From positions 1-59,711 of the forward strand of contig JAISMF010000058.1 in the NCBI GenBank assembly GCA_031276865.1: 59,711 nt of DNA, read 5' to 3'. The position numbers were made by a program, and so were the translations under genes. This document shows, in pieces, positions 1 to 9,291 of this stretch (position 1 is the stretch's first letter; the number at the start of each line of letters is the position of its first letter). The stretch is from Deltaproteobacteria bacterium (GTDB taxonomy: Bacteria; Desulfobacterota; Desulfarculia; Adiutricales; Adiutricaceae). The notes beneath the pieces were generated by a model. The model was not told where the DNA came from, ran no database searches, and saw only the letters and a program-made list of their open reading frames with translations.

Positions 1-1
1 T

Positions 2-845
2 TTGGGAAGAACCCGAAATTTAGCGCCCACCTCGCCTGAAACCCTCTACGATCTCGCCTCGCTCGCCAAACTCGTCTCCACCGTGAATTCGACCCTCCAG
101 GCCCTTTCCCGAGACCCCCGCTTTTTACCCTAGAAAGCCCGCTTCCCGCCTTCTTCACCCGGGTTCCGGCGGATCTTTGCGGGATAACCATTCGGGATCT
201 CCTCGCCCACCAGTCGGGGTTACCTCCCTGGCGCCCCCTCCACCTTCTAGCCCAAGCGGAGGGCTATGAGGAGAGGAAAGCCTTGACGGCGGAGGCCGTC
301 TTGAAAGAAAGGCCGCTCTTTCACCGGGGAGGATCCGTCCTCTACACGGATCTGGGATTCAACCTCCTCTAGGCTTCATCCTGGAAAAAGTCTCGCGAAA
401 GAATCTACGGGAGCTCTTTCAAGAATTGGTAAACTCCCCCCTGGATCTAAAAGCCACCCTCTTCTCCCCGGTGAGGGCGGGGGGGTGAAACACCACCCGG
501 CCCCGTCGCCCCCACCGAGGACGGGCTCAGGGCCGGAGGCCCCCAGGACTACCCGGGAGTCCCCTTCCTCGGTGCGGTCTCCCCAGGCGTGGTTCACGAC
601 GACAACGCCCGCTACCTGGGGGGAGCCGCCGGACACAGCGGCTCTTTTCCCGGGCGGAGGACCTCTTTCAAATCGCCGCCTCCTTCGCCCGATCCTCGTC
701 CCCTGCCGCTCCGAAACGCCAAAAGAGCTTTTAGCGGAGTTTCTTACGCCCCTGAAGGCCTTCGATGGAAAGTCCCGACCTTTAGGCTTCGACGTCTTGG
801 CTCTTAACAAGGGCTCTCTTTTCGGGCAGGCCGGATACACCGGAA
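2..845 (+). pseudogene. Decayed serine beta-lactamase-like hydrolase, copy A (5' end outside window)
   Basis: Remnant of a class C beta-lactamase/esterase-type serine hydrolase. Translating across frames gives, in order, a YDLASLAK segment with the SxxK active-site pattern (about 47-70), ITIRDLLAHQSGLPPW (about 187-234), a YTDLGF segment matching the Tyr-x-Asn/Ser-type motif (about 342-363), and VHDDNARYLGGAAGH (about 590-635). These are landmarks of the family. They lie in different frames and are broken by stops (TAG near 131, TAG after the YTDLGF stretch) and frameshifts, so no intact product is possible. The segment from roughly 200 onward is repeated in decayed form at 3.1-3.7 kb. Very GC-rich, unlike the AT-rich ATPase gene that follows. 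Confidence 0.75.
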
Positions 846-1043
846 CCGCCTGGTGGTGGTCGCCGCATCTGGACTAGGGTATTGATCGGCATTAATAAGC
901 GTGGTATACTTTGATAGGAAAATGGATTGACCATTTTCAATCCAGAAACGCTAGTCCATTTTTCCAGCATAAACGTCTATTTTTTACCACAAGGGAGATC
1001 CTCCGCCGGAGTGAACCACCCCAAATTGAAAGGAGAAAAAAAC

Positions 1044-2684
1044 ATGGAAATCACAACAGATTCCATCTCCTTCGAAGATATAAGAAAAAATAATTTTTTA
1101 TACATCGACAAGACCGCGTTCATTGAAAAACTCATCAATCATAATAATAGACTATTCTTTCTCCAGAGACCTCGGCGTTTTGGAAAATCTCTAATCCTTT
1201 CCACTATGCTAAGTATTTTTAACGGAGAAGCGGAACTGTTCAAGGGACTCGCTCTCAATTCTTCCAACTATGAATTCATAAAATATCCTATTTTAAACTT
1301 CAATTTCTCAAATCTGAAATGGAAGTCTGTCCGTCTGCTTGAACTTGACATTTATGAGCGCATATGCATTATGGCTCAAAATAAATTTGATTTATCGGTT
1401 AAAAGTGAAACGAAATCAATTTCAACATCTTTAAGCTTACTAGTTGATAAAATCAAGGAAAAGACCGACAAAAAAGTGGTTATACTTGTGGATGAATATG
1501 ACGGACCAATCATAAAAGCTCTGAAAAAGCCCAAAGCAGCTATGAAGAATGCGGAAACGCTAAGCGAATTCTTCGACACGATAAAAGATCTTAACCAAAA
1601 TAAATATATCCACTTCGCCTTCGTAACAGGCGTCTCCAAATTCTCCATGACTTCCATTTTTTCCGGAGCCAATGTCTTCACGGACATTTCAGAAAATATA
1701 GATTACGCCAACATCTGCGGAATCACTATTGACGAGTTCAATAATCAATTAAAAGCTCCGATAATGGAAATGTTCGAAAATAAACCTTTTAATGTTATGG
1801 AATTCAAAGACGGTGGAGCATTTATCGAAGCTCTGACGGACATGTACGATGGATACTCCTGGAATGGCGATGACAGAATATTCAACCCTTTTTCTCTTTT
1901 AAATGCGATAACAAACCATGAGCTCAAGGCGTATTGGTTCAAATCGGGCACCCCGACCTTTTTAAACAAGTTCGTAAGATCGGAACCGGAAAACGCTGTG
2001 AATCTGGAGCAGATCGAAATGACGGAGAATGAATTAGACAATCAGACAGCTGATGATCTATCGTTTGTTCCTCTACTCTACCAGACTGGCTACCTCACCC
2101 TGGCCCGCCCTCTCGAAAATAATACCTACACTCTTAAAATTCCCAACATCGAAGTGAGAAACGCTTTATATGATTTGATAACAAAAGCCTTAGTCGGAAA
2201 AAAACTTGGTAACTACAAGACATTCGGAAAAAAAATAATTTTCTCTTTCCGTGAAAACAACATGGAAGAACTGCAGCATAATTTAACGGAACTTATCAAT
2301 CAGCTGCAACTCTTTCCCAGCGAGCTTGGAGAAAGAGCCTTTCATGTTTTTATTTTGACGTTTCTAATAGCCGCCGAGGTTAAAAAAATTTACTCCGAAC
2401 TTCCTATCGAAGGCGGGAGAGTGGATATTTGTTTCATACTTGATGATCGTAAGGCCTTCCTGCTGGAGCTTAAAGCGTTCCACCCCAAACCTCATACAAT
2501 CCCCACGAAATTGGAGGATGAGTTTACCGAGAACCTGAACAAAGCCGTAGAACAACTTGAAAAATATTATAATCCTCTTTTCGATAAAATTCCTGTTGAC
2601 GAAATTCAGGGAATAGCTTTGGCGATCGGATGGAGTTACGGTGTAAGGGCGAAATTAGGAAAGACGGTCATGCGGAATCAATGA
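1044..2684 (+). CDS. AAA-ATPase-like / PD-(D/E)XK nuclease family protein
   Basis: 546-residue protein of the large family that joins an AAA-ATPase-like domain (PF09820) to a C-terminal PD-(D/E)XK nuclease-like domain (PF08011). Visible features: a P-loop-like RPRRFGKS (residues 42-49), a Walker B-like VILVDEYD (about 146-153), a VTGVSKFS segment, and a nuclease core with D461, then ELK at 475-477, then Q504. The reading frame continues upstream, but AGGAG at 1031-1035 sits 8 nt before the ATG at 1044, so that start is preferred. The gene is AT-rich among GC-rich decayed neighbours, suggesting horizontal acquisition. These genes often occur in many copies in anaerobic gut bacteria. Their function is not established; a defence or mobile-element role is speculation. 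Confidence 0.88.
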   Translation: MEITTDSISFEDIRKNNFLYIDKTAFIEKLINHNNRLFFLQRPRRFGKSLILSTMLSIFNGEAELFKGLALNSSNYEFIKYPILNFNFSNLKWKSVRLLELDIYERICIMAQNKFDLSVKSETKSISTSLSLLVDKIKEKTDKKVVILVDEYDGPIIKALKKPKAAMKNAETLSEFFDTIKDLNQNKYIHFAFVTGVSKFSMTSIFSGANVFTDISENIDYANICGITIDEFNNQLKAPIMEMFENKPFNVMEFKDGGAFIEALTDMYDGYSWNGDDRIFNPFSLLNAITNHELKAYWFKSGTPTFLNKFVRSEPENAVNLEQIEMTENELDNQTADDLSFVPLLYQTGYLTLARPLENNTYTLKIPNIEVRNALYDLITKALVGKKLGNYKTFGKKIIFSFRENNMEELQHNLTELINQLQLFPSELGERAFHVFILTFLIAAEVKKIYSELPIEGGRVDICFILDDRKAFLLELKAFHPKPHTIPTKLEDEFTENLNKAVEQLEKYYNPLFDKIPVDEIQGIALAIGWSYGVRAKLGKTVMRNQ

Positions 2685-3069
2685 CCAATGCGCATGGTAA
2701 ATTAGGTAAAAGATCTTTTAAAATCACCCGATCGCTACCGAACCTTCATTAGATGGCGAAATTCACACGGCGACCCAAAACTAGACGCGGCGAATACTAA
2801 AGCGACGGTGTCGAGGGATGGCTAGCCAGCACCTAGACAATTGAGCGACTCGGGATGTCCGAACCGGGCGATCATCGTTATACGCTCCCTTAATGAGGAA
2901 AACTTCCGGTGGCGCTGGCGTAAAAGGATGTTAAATCATCCTTCTCCTCGCCGGATAACAGCGTCTACCGCCTTCCGCGCCATGAATTTTTACAGGTCAA
3001 GCAGATACATCCTTCAAAACGCTTCAGGAAGACATCAACGGCTTCCTCCACATCTCTCGCGTGAGAGTC
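2685..3069. other. Gene-free spacer after the ATPase gene
   Basis: No convincing gene. An open frame from 2841 contains a short IVIRSLNEE stretch that resembles the start of family 2 glycosyltransferases, but nothing downstream supports it. The right part may be the more decayed 5' continuation of the hydrolase pseudogene that begins about 3070. Confidence 0.4.
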
Positions 3070-3730
3070 GCTTACCCGCTTTCTTCCCCATGGTTTCCAA
3101 AAACATCTCTTGGCTAACGGTTCATGATCCGCTCTCGCGCCAGCAGGGACACCCCCCAAGCGCCCCCTCGCCTCTTTTTCCGTCCTAAGGCTTACCAGGA
3201 GGGGAAAACCTTCCCGGCGGAAGCCATTTTTAGAAAAAGTCCGCTCATTTACCCGGGAGGATCCGTCCTGAACTAGGCTCTGGGATTTACCCTTCCGGGC
3301 TTCATCCTAGAGGCTGTCTTTCAATAGAACCTACGAGAGTATTTCCTGGAACTGATAAGCTCCCCCCTGGATCTAAAAGCCACCCTCTTCCCCCCGCTGA
3401 AGGCGGGGGTGAAACACCCCCGGCTCCGTCGCCCCCACCGAGGACTATCTCAGGGCCGGAGGCCCCCTGGACTTCCCGAAAATCCCCTTCCTCGGAGCGG
3501 TCTCCCCGGGCGAAGTTCACGACGACAACGCCCGCTACCTGGGAGGAGCCGCCTGACGCAGCGACTCTTTTCCCGGACGATGGACCTCCTTCAAATCGCC
3601 GCCTCCTTCACTCGATCCTCGTCTTTTCCCGCTCCGAAACGCCAAAAAGAGCTTTTAGCGCAATTTTTTACGCCTCTGAAGGTCTCCGACGGAAAGTCCC
3701 GACCTTTAAGCTTCGACGGGCCGAATCTTA
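3070..3730 (+). pseudogene. Decayed serine beta-lactamase-like hydrolase, copy B
   Basis: Second, more degraded copy of the hydrolase remnant at the left edge. Alignment by eye is clear from about 3120 to 3722 against 195 to 800. Shared blocks include the CTGGATCTAAAAGCCACCCT segment (3367-3386), the stretch encoding VHDDNARYLGGAA (about 3508-3550) and the 3' block ending near CCCGACCTTTA. Each copy carries its own stops and indels; for example copy B has TGA where copy A encodes GGAAGH. The copies therefore decayed independently after duplication. The inverted-repeat element at 3729 begins exactly where recognisable similarity ends. Confidence 0.65.
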
Positions 3731-3819
3731 TTACCCCGGCGTATAAAAGTTAGAAAGGTAAAAGGAAGAGATTCCCTTGAATACGGACTTTTTTCCAATA
3801 TTTAATCGCCGGGGTAATA
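3729..3819 (-). mobile_element. MITE-like inverted-repeat element, copy 1
   Basis: A 91-bp non-coding element with ends TATTACCCCGGC (3729-3740) and GCCGGGGTAATA (3808-3819), which are perfect inverted repeats of 12 bp. The outermost TA at each end fits a TA target duplication, as made by IS630/Tc1-mariner-type transposases. The interior is nearly the same as in copy 2 (36421-36512). Orientation is assigned relative to copies 3 and 4, which read the other way. Confidence 0.75.
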
Positions 3820-4312
3820 TGTAAATTGTATATCGAAATTAGATTAATGGATTAATGCGGGTTTCACCTCCCAGCTTGGTTTAAAATCGCGAATTCCTCA
3901 TCATTTTTTCGGGCTTTGGTCTATCAATTATCGACTTTTCTCTCAAAAGTAGTCGTCCACTTCTTCCAAGACATGCAAGCGATGACAAATCCGCGTTTTA
4001 TATTTTCCCGCGGCGGCCCTTTTACGATCCAAAAATCCCCGCCTCGTCTTAACTGGCGCCTTTAAAAATATTCCTTCGCCTTTTCCCATCGCCAATTAAG
4101 AAACAATAAAGTTTGTTTTTCCGGGGGCTATTTTTTTTAGCCCGGCTCTTTTTAGGCCCGATTGGTTTTTAGGCGAAATATGAAACCTCCCCCCCCGCCT
4201 CGTTTTTTCCACGGGGCTGAAGGCTTAGACTTTTCCCGGAGCGGCCGTAAAACAACCCGCAAACGCGAAGCTTATTTTTTGACTCTTCCTAACGGGTTCG
4301 GAACCGAATTTT
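3820..4312. other. Intergenic region upstream of pstS
   Basis: About 490 bp without a gene. It must hold the pst operon promoter. I looked for a PhoB box (two CTGTCAT-like direct repeats) and did not see one. Confidence 0.4.
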
Positions 4313-5446
4313 GTGGAAAATCCCCGCCTTGAGGCCCTTTTCTTGTCTTTTACCCGGATTCAGGCTAAAATTTTCCGCATGTTCGCTCAGCCCTTCAAAT
4401 CCGGGTTTCCGCTCCGTTTCCAAAGCGGCGGCGCCCGTTGGAAAGGCCCCCTTTCCCCGCCGCGGCTCGTGACGCTTCTGGTTTTATGGCTGCTTTTTTC
4501 CCCTCCCGCCCTCCGGGCGGCGGATACCGGCCGCCTCATGATCTCGGGCTCCACCACCGTTCTGCCCTTAACCGAGGCGGCGGCCGAGCGTTACATGGCG
4601 GCCGGAGGGAACATCCACCTCTCGGTTTCAGGGACGGGCACCGGCGAGGGCATTAAGTCCCTGGTGGACGGAAACATCGATCTGGCCGGGGCCTCCCGCG
4701 ACCTGCTCCCCGCGGAGAGGATCCGGGCGGAGAGGCTCGGCGTGAAGCTCCTGCGGCACAGCGTGGCCCTGGACGCCCTGGCCGTGGTGGTGAACCCGGC
4801 GAACCCCCTGGACGAAATCACCTTGGACGATCTGGAGCGCGTCTACGTGGGGGAGGTGAAAAACTGGCGGGAGCTCGGATCCTTCGACCGGCCGGTCATC
4901 GCCATAAACCGCGACTCCAGCTCCGGGACCTTCGAGATGTGGCTCTCATTGGTGTTGAAAGGGAAGCGCTATCGCCACGACGCCCAGGTGCAGCCCTCCG
5001 GCGGCGGGGTCACCTACGCCGTGGGGGGGAATAAGAACGCCGTGGGCTACGTGGGCATAGGCTTCGTGAATCCCCGGGTGAAGGTCCTCAAGGTGGACGG
5101 CTACGCCCCCACCGGGGAGAACGTCTTAAACGGCGACTACCCCCTCACCCGGGAGCTGTATTTCTTCACCCGGGACCCCGTCCCCCCGGAGGCCGGACTC
5201 TTTTTGGACTTCATCCGGAGTCCCGTGGGCCGGGAGATAATCCAGAACGCCGGCTTCCTCCCCATACCGGTCGAACCTTTTCGCCGGGCGCCTGAAACAA
5301 TCGGCGCCCCCAACCTGGGCGAAGAGGGAAAAGCCCCGCGCCCGTCGGCCGATGACAACGGAAGCGCTGACGGCCCCGACCCGGACGAGGGGGAAGAAGC
5401 TCCGCCCCCCCAACCAGGGGCGGACCTAAAGGACCAATCCGGATGA
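4313..5446 (+). CDS. pstS: Phosphate ABC transporter substrate-binding protein PstS
   Basis: Periplasmic phosphate-binding component of the Pst importer. The mature region begins near LMISGSTTVLPL, the PstS N-terminal signature with the phosphate-contacting SGSTT, followed by VSGTGTGEGIKSL and INRDSSSGTFEMW, both characteristic of the family. A hydrophobic segment (VTLLVLWLLFSPPALRA) looks like a signal peptide cleaved after ALRA. The start is uncertain: GTG at 4313 gives 377 residues, and ATG at 4379 gives 355 and a shorter n-region. Neither has a strong ribosome-binding site. The last ~45 residues are an acidic, Pro-rich tail beyond the usual fold. The stop overlaps pstC by ATGA, indicating translational coupling. 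Confidence 0.93.
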   Translation: MENPRLEALFLSFTRIQAKIFRMFAQPFKSGFPLRFQSGGARWKGPLSPPRLVTLLVLWLLFSPPALRAADTGRLMISGSTTVLPLTEAAAERYMAAGGNIHLSVSGTGTGEGIKSLVDGNIDLAGASRDLLPAERIRAERLGVKLLRHSVALDALAVVVNPANPLDEITLDDLERVYVGEVKNWRELGSFDRPVIAINRDSSSGTFEMWLSLVLKGKRYRHDAQVQPSGGGVTYAVGGNKNAVGYVGIGFVNPRVKVLKVDGYAPTGENVLNGDYPLTRELYFFTRDPVPPEAGLFLDFIRSPVGREIIQNAGFLPIPVEPFRRAPETIGAPNLGEEGKAPRPSADDNGSADGPDPDEGEEAPPPQPGADLKDQSG

Positions 5447-6396
5447 AGGACGCCCCGGAAAAAACGCCCCCCCTCGACTCCCCGGGGATCATACGCCTCC
5501 AGCCCAAGCTCTCCCGCGCGGAGAGGGGGGTGAAGTTTTTCTTCCTCCTCTGCGCGGTCTCGGCCTTGGGGTCCATGTTCCTCATCATGATCTTCCTTTT
5601 CATGGAGGCGGGAGGGCTCTTCTTCTCCGGCGACGAGGGGGCCGGGGTGGGTTTGAAGGAGTTTTTCCTGAGTCTGGACTGGTACCCCACCTATCCCGAC
5701 CCCTCCTTCGGATCTCTGGCCCTGGTTCTCGGGTCGCTCTCCGTCACCCTGGTCTCCATCCTCCTCGCGACGCCCTTCGGGATCGGGCTCGCCATCTATC
5801 TCTCCAGCGTGGCGGGCCCCCGGGTGCGGGAATGGCTCAAACCCGCGGTGGAGCTCTTGGCCTCCATCCCGTCGGTTATCCTGGGCTTCGTGGGCATGGT
5901 GGCCGTCGCGCCCTTCATGCAGAACGTCTTAAACCTCCCCACGGGTTTGAACGTCTTAAACGCCTCCCTGTTTCTGGCCATCATGGCCACGCCCACCATC
6001 GCCTCTCTGGGCGACGACGCCCTCTCGGCGGTGTCCCAGGCCGTCACCGACGGCTCCTACGCCCTGGGGGCCACCCGCTGGGAGACCATCAGCCGGGTGA
6101 TTTTGCCGGCCTCGCTTTCCGGCCTCTCCACGGCCGTGATCCTCGGGCTCGGCCGGGCCTTGGGGGAGACCATCGTGGTCCTCATGGTGGCCGGCGGAGC
6201 GGCCCAGGCGCCTCATTCCCTCTTCGATCCGGTGAGGCCTTTAACCTCCACCCTGGCCGCCGAGATGGGGGAGACGGCCATAGGCAGCCGCCACTACCAC
6301 GCCCTGTTCGCCCTGGGGGCCGTGCTCTTCGTCCTCACCCTGGCCTTCAACCTCCTGGCCTTTTACCTGGCCCGGCGCTGGCGGGAAAAGAGCTGA
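5443..6396 (+). CDS. pstC: Phosphate ABC transporter permease PstC
   Basis: 317-residue inner-membrane permease with about six membrane segments, forming the phosphate channel with PstA. The cytoplasmic loop that docks on the ATPase is recognisable in the segment GATRWETISRVILPASLSG. SIPSVILGFVGM and GRALGETIVVLMVAGG are PstC/PstA signatures. The start ATG overlaps the pstS stop (ATGA). A 135-nt gap separates it from pstA, longer than the other junctions in this operon. Confidence 0.94.
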   Translation: MKDAPEKTPPLDSPGIIRLQPKLSRAERGVKFFFLLCAVSALGSMFLIMIFLFMEAGGLFFSGDEGAGVGLKEFFLSLDWYPTYPDPSFGSLALVLGSLSVTLVSILLATPFGIGLAIYLSSVAGPRVREWLKPAVELLASIPSVILGFVGMVAVAPFMQNVLNLPTGLNVLNASLFLAIMATPTIASLGDDALSAVSQAVTDGSYALGATRWETISRVILPASLSGLSTAVILGLGRALGETIVVLMVAGGAAQAPHSLFDPVRPLTSTLAAEMGETAIGSRHYHALFALGAVLFVLTLAFNLLAFYLARRWREKS

Positions 6397-6531
6397 TAAA
6401 AGACTCCTTTTCCGCGCTTCTTTCTTGGATCCTTTCCGTTTTTCCCACCCGCCCTTTCCGGCGGCCATTTTCCCGTAGACGCTTCCTTGCCCCCGGGGAT
6501 TCCATCCCCCCTACGACGAGGCGCCCCGCCC

Positions 6532-7413
6532 ATGCTGGAAGCCAGAAAAGGCCACACCCGTCAAAACCGCCGCCGCCGGGAAAGGGCGGTGCTCCTTTTT
6601 ATCCGGCTCACGGCCGTTTTAGCCCTCGCGGTCATGGCCTCCATCCTCCTGTACCTCCTTATTAACGGCCTTCCGGCCATTAATCTGGCCTTTTTAACGG
6701 AGTTTCCCCGCGACTCCATGCAAAAGGGCGGGGTGCTCCCCGCCATCCTCGGCACCGTCGTTTTGGCCCTGGGGGCCCTTTTAACGGCCATACCCTTGGG
6801 CTTCGGGGCGGCGGTGTACCTGGCCGAGTACGCCCGGCCCGGGGTTTTAGTCTCCTTCATCCGCCTGGGCGTCTCCAATTTGGCCGGCGTCCCCTCGGTG
6901 GTCTTCGGGCTTTTCGGCTTGAGCCTCTTCGTCACCACTTTCGGTTTCGGGCGCTCCATCCTCTCGGGAAGCCTCACTTTGGGTCTTTTAATCCTCCCCA
7001 CCGTCACCGCCTCCGCGGAGGAGGCCCTGCGCCAGACGCCCCAGTCCTTCCGGGAGGCCGCCCTGGCCCTGGGGGCCTCCCGCTGGCAGGCCATCCGCCA
7101 GGTGGTCCTGCCGGCGGCCCTTCCCGGGATGCTCACGGGGTCCATCCTGGCCCTGGGCCGGGCCGCCGGCGAGACGGCCCCCATCATGTTCACCGCGGCG
7201 GCGGCCTACACGCTGGCGCCGCCGGACTCCATATTTCGGGAGGTCATGGCCCTTTCCACCCACATATACAACCTGGCCACCAACAGCACCCACATTGAGG
7301 AGACCCGACCGCAGCAGTTCGGGGCGGCCCTGGTCCTCTTGGTCCTGGTTTTAGGGCTCTCCATGTTCGCCATAGTGATCCGCGCCAAACTGAGGAGGGG
7401 CCGGAAATGGTAG
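6532..7413 (+). CDS. pstA: Phosphate ABC transporter permease PstA
   Basis: 293-residue partner permease of PstC. It carries the family motifs [15 protein letters not shown], the ATPase-coupling loop [20 protein letters not shown] and [16 protein letters not shown]. The open frame extends back to a TTG at 6487, but the extra 15 residues are Pro/Arg-rich and unlike the family, so the ATG at 6532 (MLEARKG) is chosen. The end overlaps pstB by 7 nt. Confidence 0.93.
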   Translation: MLEARKGHTRQNRRRRERAVLLFIRLTAVLALAVMASILLYLLINGLPAINLAFLTEFPRDSMQKGGVLPAILGTVVLALGALLTAIPLGFGAAVYLAEYARPGVLVSFIRLGVSNLAGVPSVVFGLFGLSLFVTTFGFGRSILSGSLTLGLLILPTVTASAEEALRQTPQSFREAALALGASRWQAIRQVVLPAALPGMLTGSILALGRAAGETAPIMFTAAAAYTLAPPDSIFREVMALSTHIYNLATNSTHIEETRPQQFGAALVLLVLVLGLSMFAIVIRAKLRRGRKW

Positions 7414-8165
7414 AAGACTCCGTCATCATCAGCGCCAGGAACGTGGATTTCTACTACGGCGACTTCCAGGCCTTGAAAAACATCAACATCGACATCCTCC
7501 GAGACGAGGTGACGGCCATGATCGGGCCTTCGGGCTGCGGCAAAAGCACCTTTTTGAAGCTTTTAAACCGCATGAACGACTTCGTGCCCGGGGCCAGGCT
7601 TTCAGGGGAAATCTTCATCGGCGGGGAATCCATCTACGCGCCCGAGGCCGATCCCGTGGTCATACGGCGCCGGGTGGGGATGGTCTTCCAGCGGCCCAAC
7701 CCCTTCGCCAAGTCCATCTACGACAACATCTGCTACGGCCCCAGGCTCGTGGGGGTTAAAAAGCCCAAAGAGTTAGACGAGCTCACGGAGAAGGCCCTGC
7801 GGGCCGCGGCCCTCTGGGAGGAGGTCAAGGACAAATTGGGAAAGTCCGCCTTGGAGCTCTCGGGGGGGCAGCAACAGCGGGTCTGCATCGCCCGGGCCCT
7901 GGCGTTGGAGCCGGACATACTCTTAATGGACGAGCCCACCTCGGCCCTGGACCCCATCGCCACCGCCAAAGTGGAGGAGTGGATAAAAGACAGCGGCCTT
8001 TCCATCGTCATCGTCACCCACAACATGCAGCAGGCCGCCCGCATCTCGGATAAGACCGCCTACTTTTTTTTAGGCGAGCTAATTGAATTCGGACCCACGA
8101 AGGAGCTTTTCACCCGGCCGAAGGAAGTGAAAACGGAAAACTACATAACCGGCCGTTTCGGCTGA
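7407..8165 (+). CDS. pstB: Phosphate ABC transporter ATP-binding protein PstB
   Basis: 252-residue cytoplasmic ATPase powering PstCA. Walker [10 protein letters not shown] (residues 40-48), ABC signature LSGGQQQR (151-158), Walker B ILLMDEP with catalytic Glu (171-177) and switch His at about 205 are all present. [14 protein letters not shown] and [15 protein letters not shown] are typical of PstB. The ribosome-binding site GAGGAGG lies just upstream, inside the pstA 3' end. Confidence 0.97.
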   Translation: MVEDSVIISARNVDFYYGDFQALKNINIDILRDEVTAMIGPSGCGKSTFLKLLNRMNDFVPGARLSGEIFIGGESIYAPEADPVVIRRRVGMVFQRPNPFAKSIYDNICYGPRLVGVKKPKELDELTEKALRAAALWEEVKDKLGKSALELSGGQQQRVCIARALALEPDILLMDEPTSALDPIATAKVEEWIKDSGLSIVIVTHNMQQAARISDKTAYFFLGELIEFGPTKELFTRPKEVKTENYITGRFG

Positions 8166-8230
8166 AACCGGCCGGAAAAGTCAAAAAGATCGTCAAACCT
8201 GATGTCGAAGAACTGTAAAAGGGATGTTTT

Positions 8231-8923
8231 ATGAGCGCGGGAATTTTCGTAAGAGAGCTGGACAAGGTGAAAAACTACTTAATCGAGATGGGCGACGACG
8301 TCCTCAAGATGCTTCAAGACACCTGCGCCGTCCTAACCACCTTGGACGCGGATAAGGCCAAAGAGATCATAAAATTCGACCGGACGGTGAACGAATTGGA
8401 AAACCGGGTGGTGAACAAGGCCATCGACCTAATCGCCCTAAACCAGCCCGTCGCGGGCGATCTGCGCTTCCTGGCCTCTTCTTTGCGCTTCTCCACCGAG
8501 CTCGAGCGCATAGGGGATCTTTCCGGAAACGTCTCTAGGCGCATTTTGGACATAAACAAGCTCATCCTGGACGGAAAGGACACCCAGCCGCTTCCTCGGG
8601 ATCTAACCTACATGATAGGAAAGGTCCTGATGATGCTGGAGACGGCCTTAACATCCTTTCGGGAAAACGACCCCGACGCCGCGGCCAAGGTGATGAAGCT
8701 GGACGACGAGGTGGACGACTACAACCGCAACATCCGCCACAAGATCCTGGACATCGTGGAGGAGAACGGCAAGGCCGCCGCCTGGGGTTTCGAGACCATC
8801 ACGCTCGCGAACCACTTGGAGCGTTTGGCGGATCACACGACCAATTTAGCCGAGGAGACCATCTACATGGCCAAGGGCTACAACGTCCGCCATCAGATAA
8901 CCAAGGACCGGGAGGAGATCTAA
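8231..8923 (+). CDS. phoU: Phosphate signalling/transport accessory protein PhoU
   Basis: 230-residue helical protein with two PhoU domains. Each carries the metal-binding E/DxxxD-type signature, seen in LRFSTELERIGDLSGN and ANHLERLADHTTNLAEE. In known systems PhoU links Pst transport to the PhoR/PhoB two-component system and limits uptake. It is the last gene of the pst operon, 65 nt after pstB. The ribosome-binding site is the AAAGGG preceding ATG at 8231. No phoB or phoR lies in this window. Confidence 0.95.
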   Translation: MSAGIFVRELDKVKNYLIEMGDDVLKMLQDTCAVLTTLDADKAKEIIKFDRTVNELENRVVNKAIDLIALNQPVAGDLRFLASSLRFSTELERIGDLSGNVSRRILDINKLILDGKDTQPLPRDLTYMIGKVLMMLETALTSFRENDPDAAAKVMKLDDEVDDYNRNIRHKILDIVEENGKAAAWGFETITLANHLERLADHTTNLAEETIYMAKGYNVRHQITKDREEI

Positions 8924-9190
8924 ACGGCCCGGGGCGAATCATCGTCCCGGATTTTCGTCGAAGGTATCCGCCAATCGATCCGCCTTTCTTTCGTTTTTCC
9001 GGAAAAAATTCTAAAGTAAAAGCGGGCGTCAAGGGGGATGAAAGGCCGGAAATAATAAGGGATGAAGAAGTTGTGAAAGAGGGCTGACAAGAACTTTTCC
9101 AAAAAAGTAGGCGGGCGTCGTTTGGAGGGATCTTGGAGGCCGCGTTGGCGCGGTTCGAAGGCGAGCGAAAAGAAGGGAAAAAACCTCAAG

Positions 9191-9215
9191 AAAAAAAACG
9201 GCCCCGAAACGGGGC
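9191..9215 (-). terminator. Intrinsic terminator of the HAD-prmA operon
   Basis: On the minus strand, GCCCCG-TTT-CGGGGC is followed after two bases by eight T residues. It lies about 75 nt past the prmA stop. Confidence 0.7.
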
Positions 9216-9231
9216 GGAAAATAAATAGAAA

Positions 9232-9291
9232 AGGCGTCCCCCAGGCGCCCGTCAAGGCGGACTCGTAACCCTTGGGTCCGCCAAGACGCCT
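9232..9291 (-). terminator. Nested hairpin overlapping the prmA stop
   Basis: Outer stem AGGCGTC (9232-9238) with GACGCCT (9285-9291), and an inner hairpin GGCGGAC / GTCCGCC (about 9256-9282). On the minus strand it is followed by TTTTCTATTTATTTT, so it may act as a first terminator before the one at 9191-9215. The 60-nt fold superficially recalls a tRNA but lacks a T-arm consensus. Confidence 0.4.

Noticed and set aside
2841..3188. Possible start of a family 2 glycosyltransferase (IVIRSLNEE)
   Set aside because: Only nine residues match, and the following sequence shows no nucleotide-sugar-binding DxD or other support.
9232..9291. tRNA-like fold
   Set aside because: It has a 7-bp closing stem and an inner hairpin but is only 60 nt, with no T-arm consensus and no CCA. 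It fits a terminator better.
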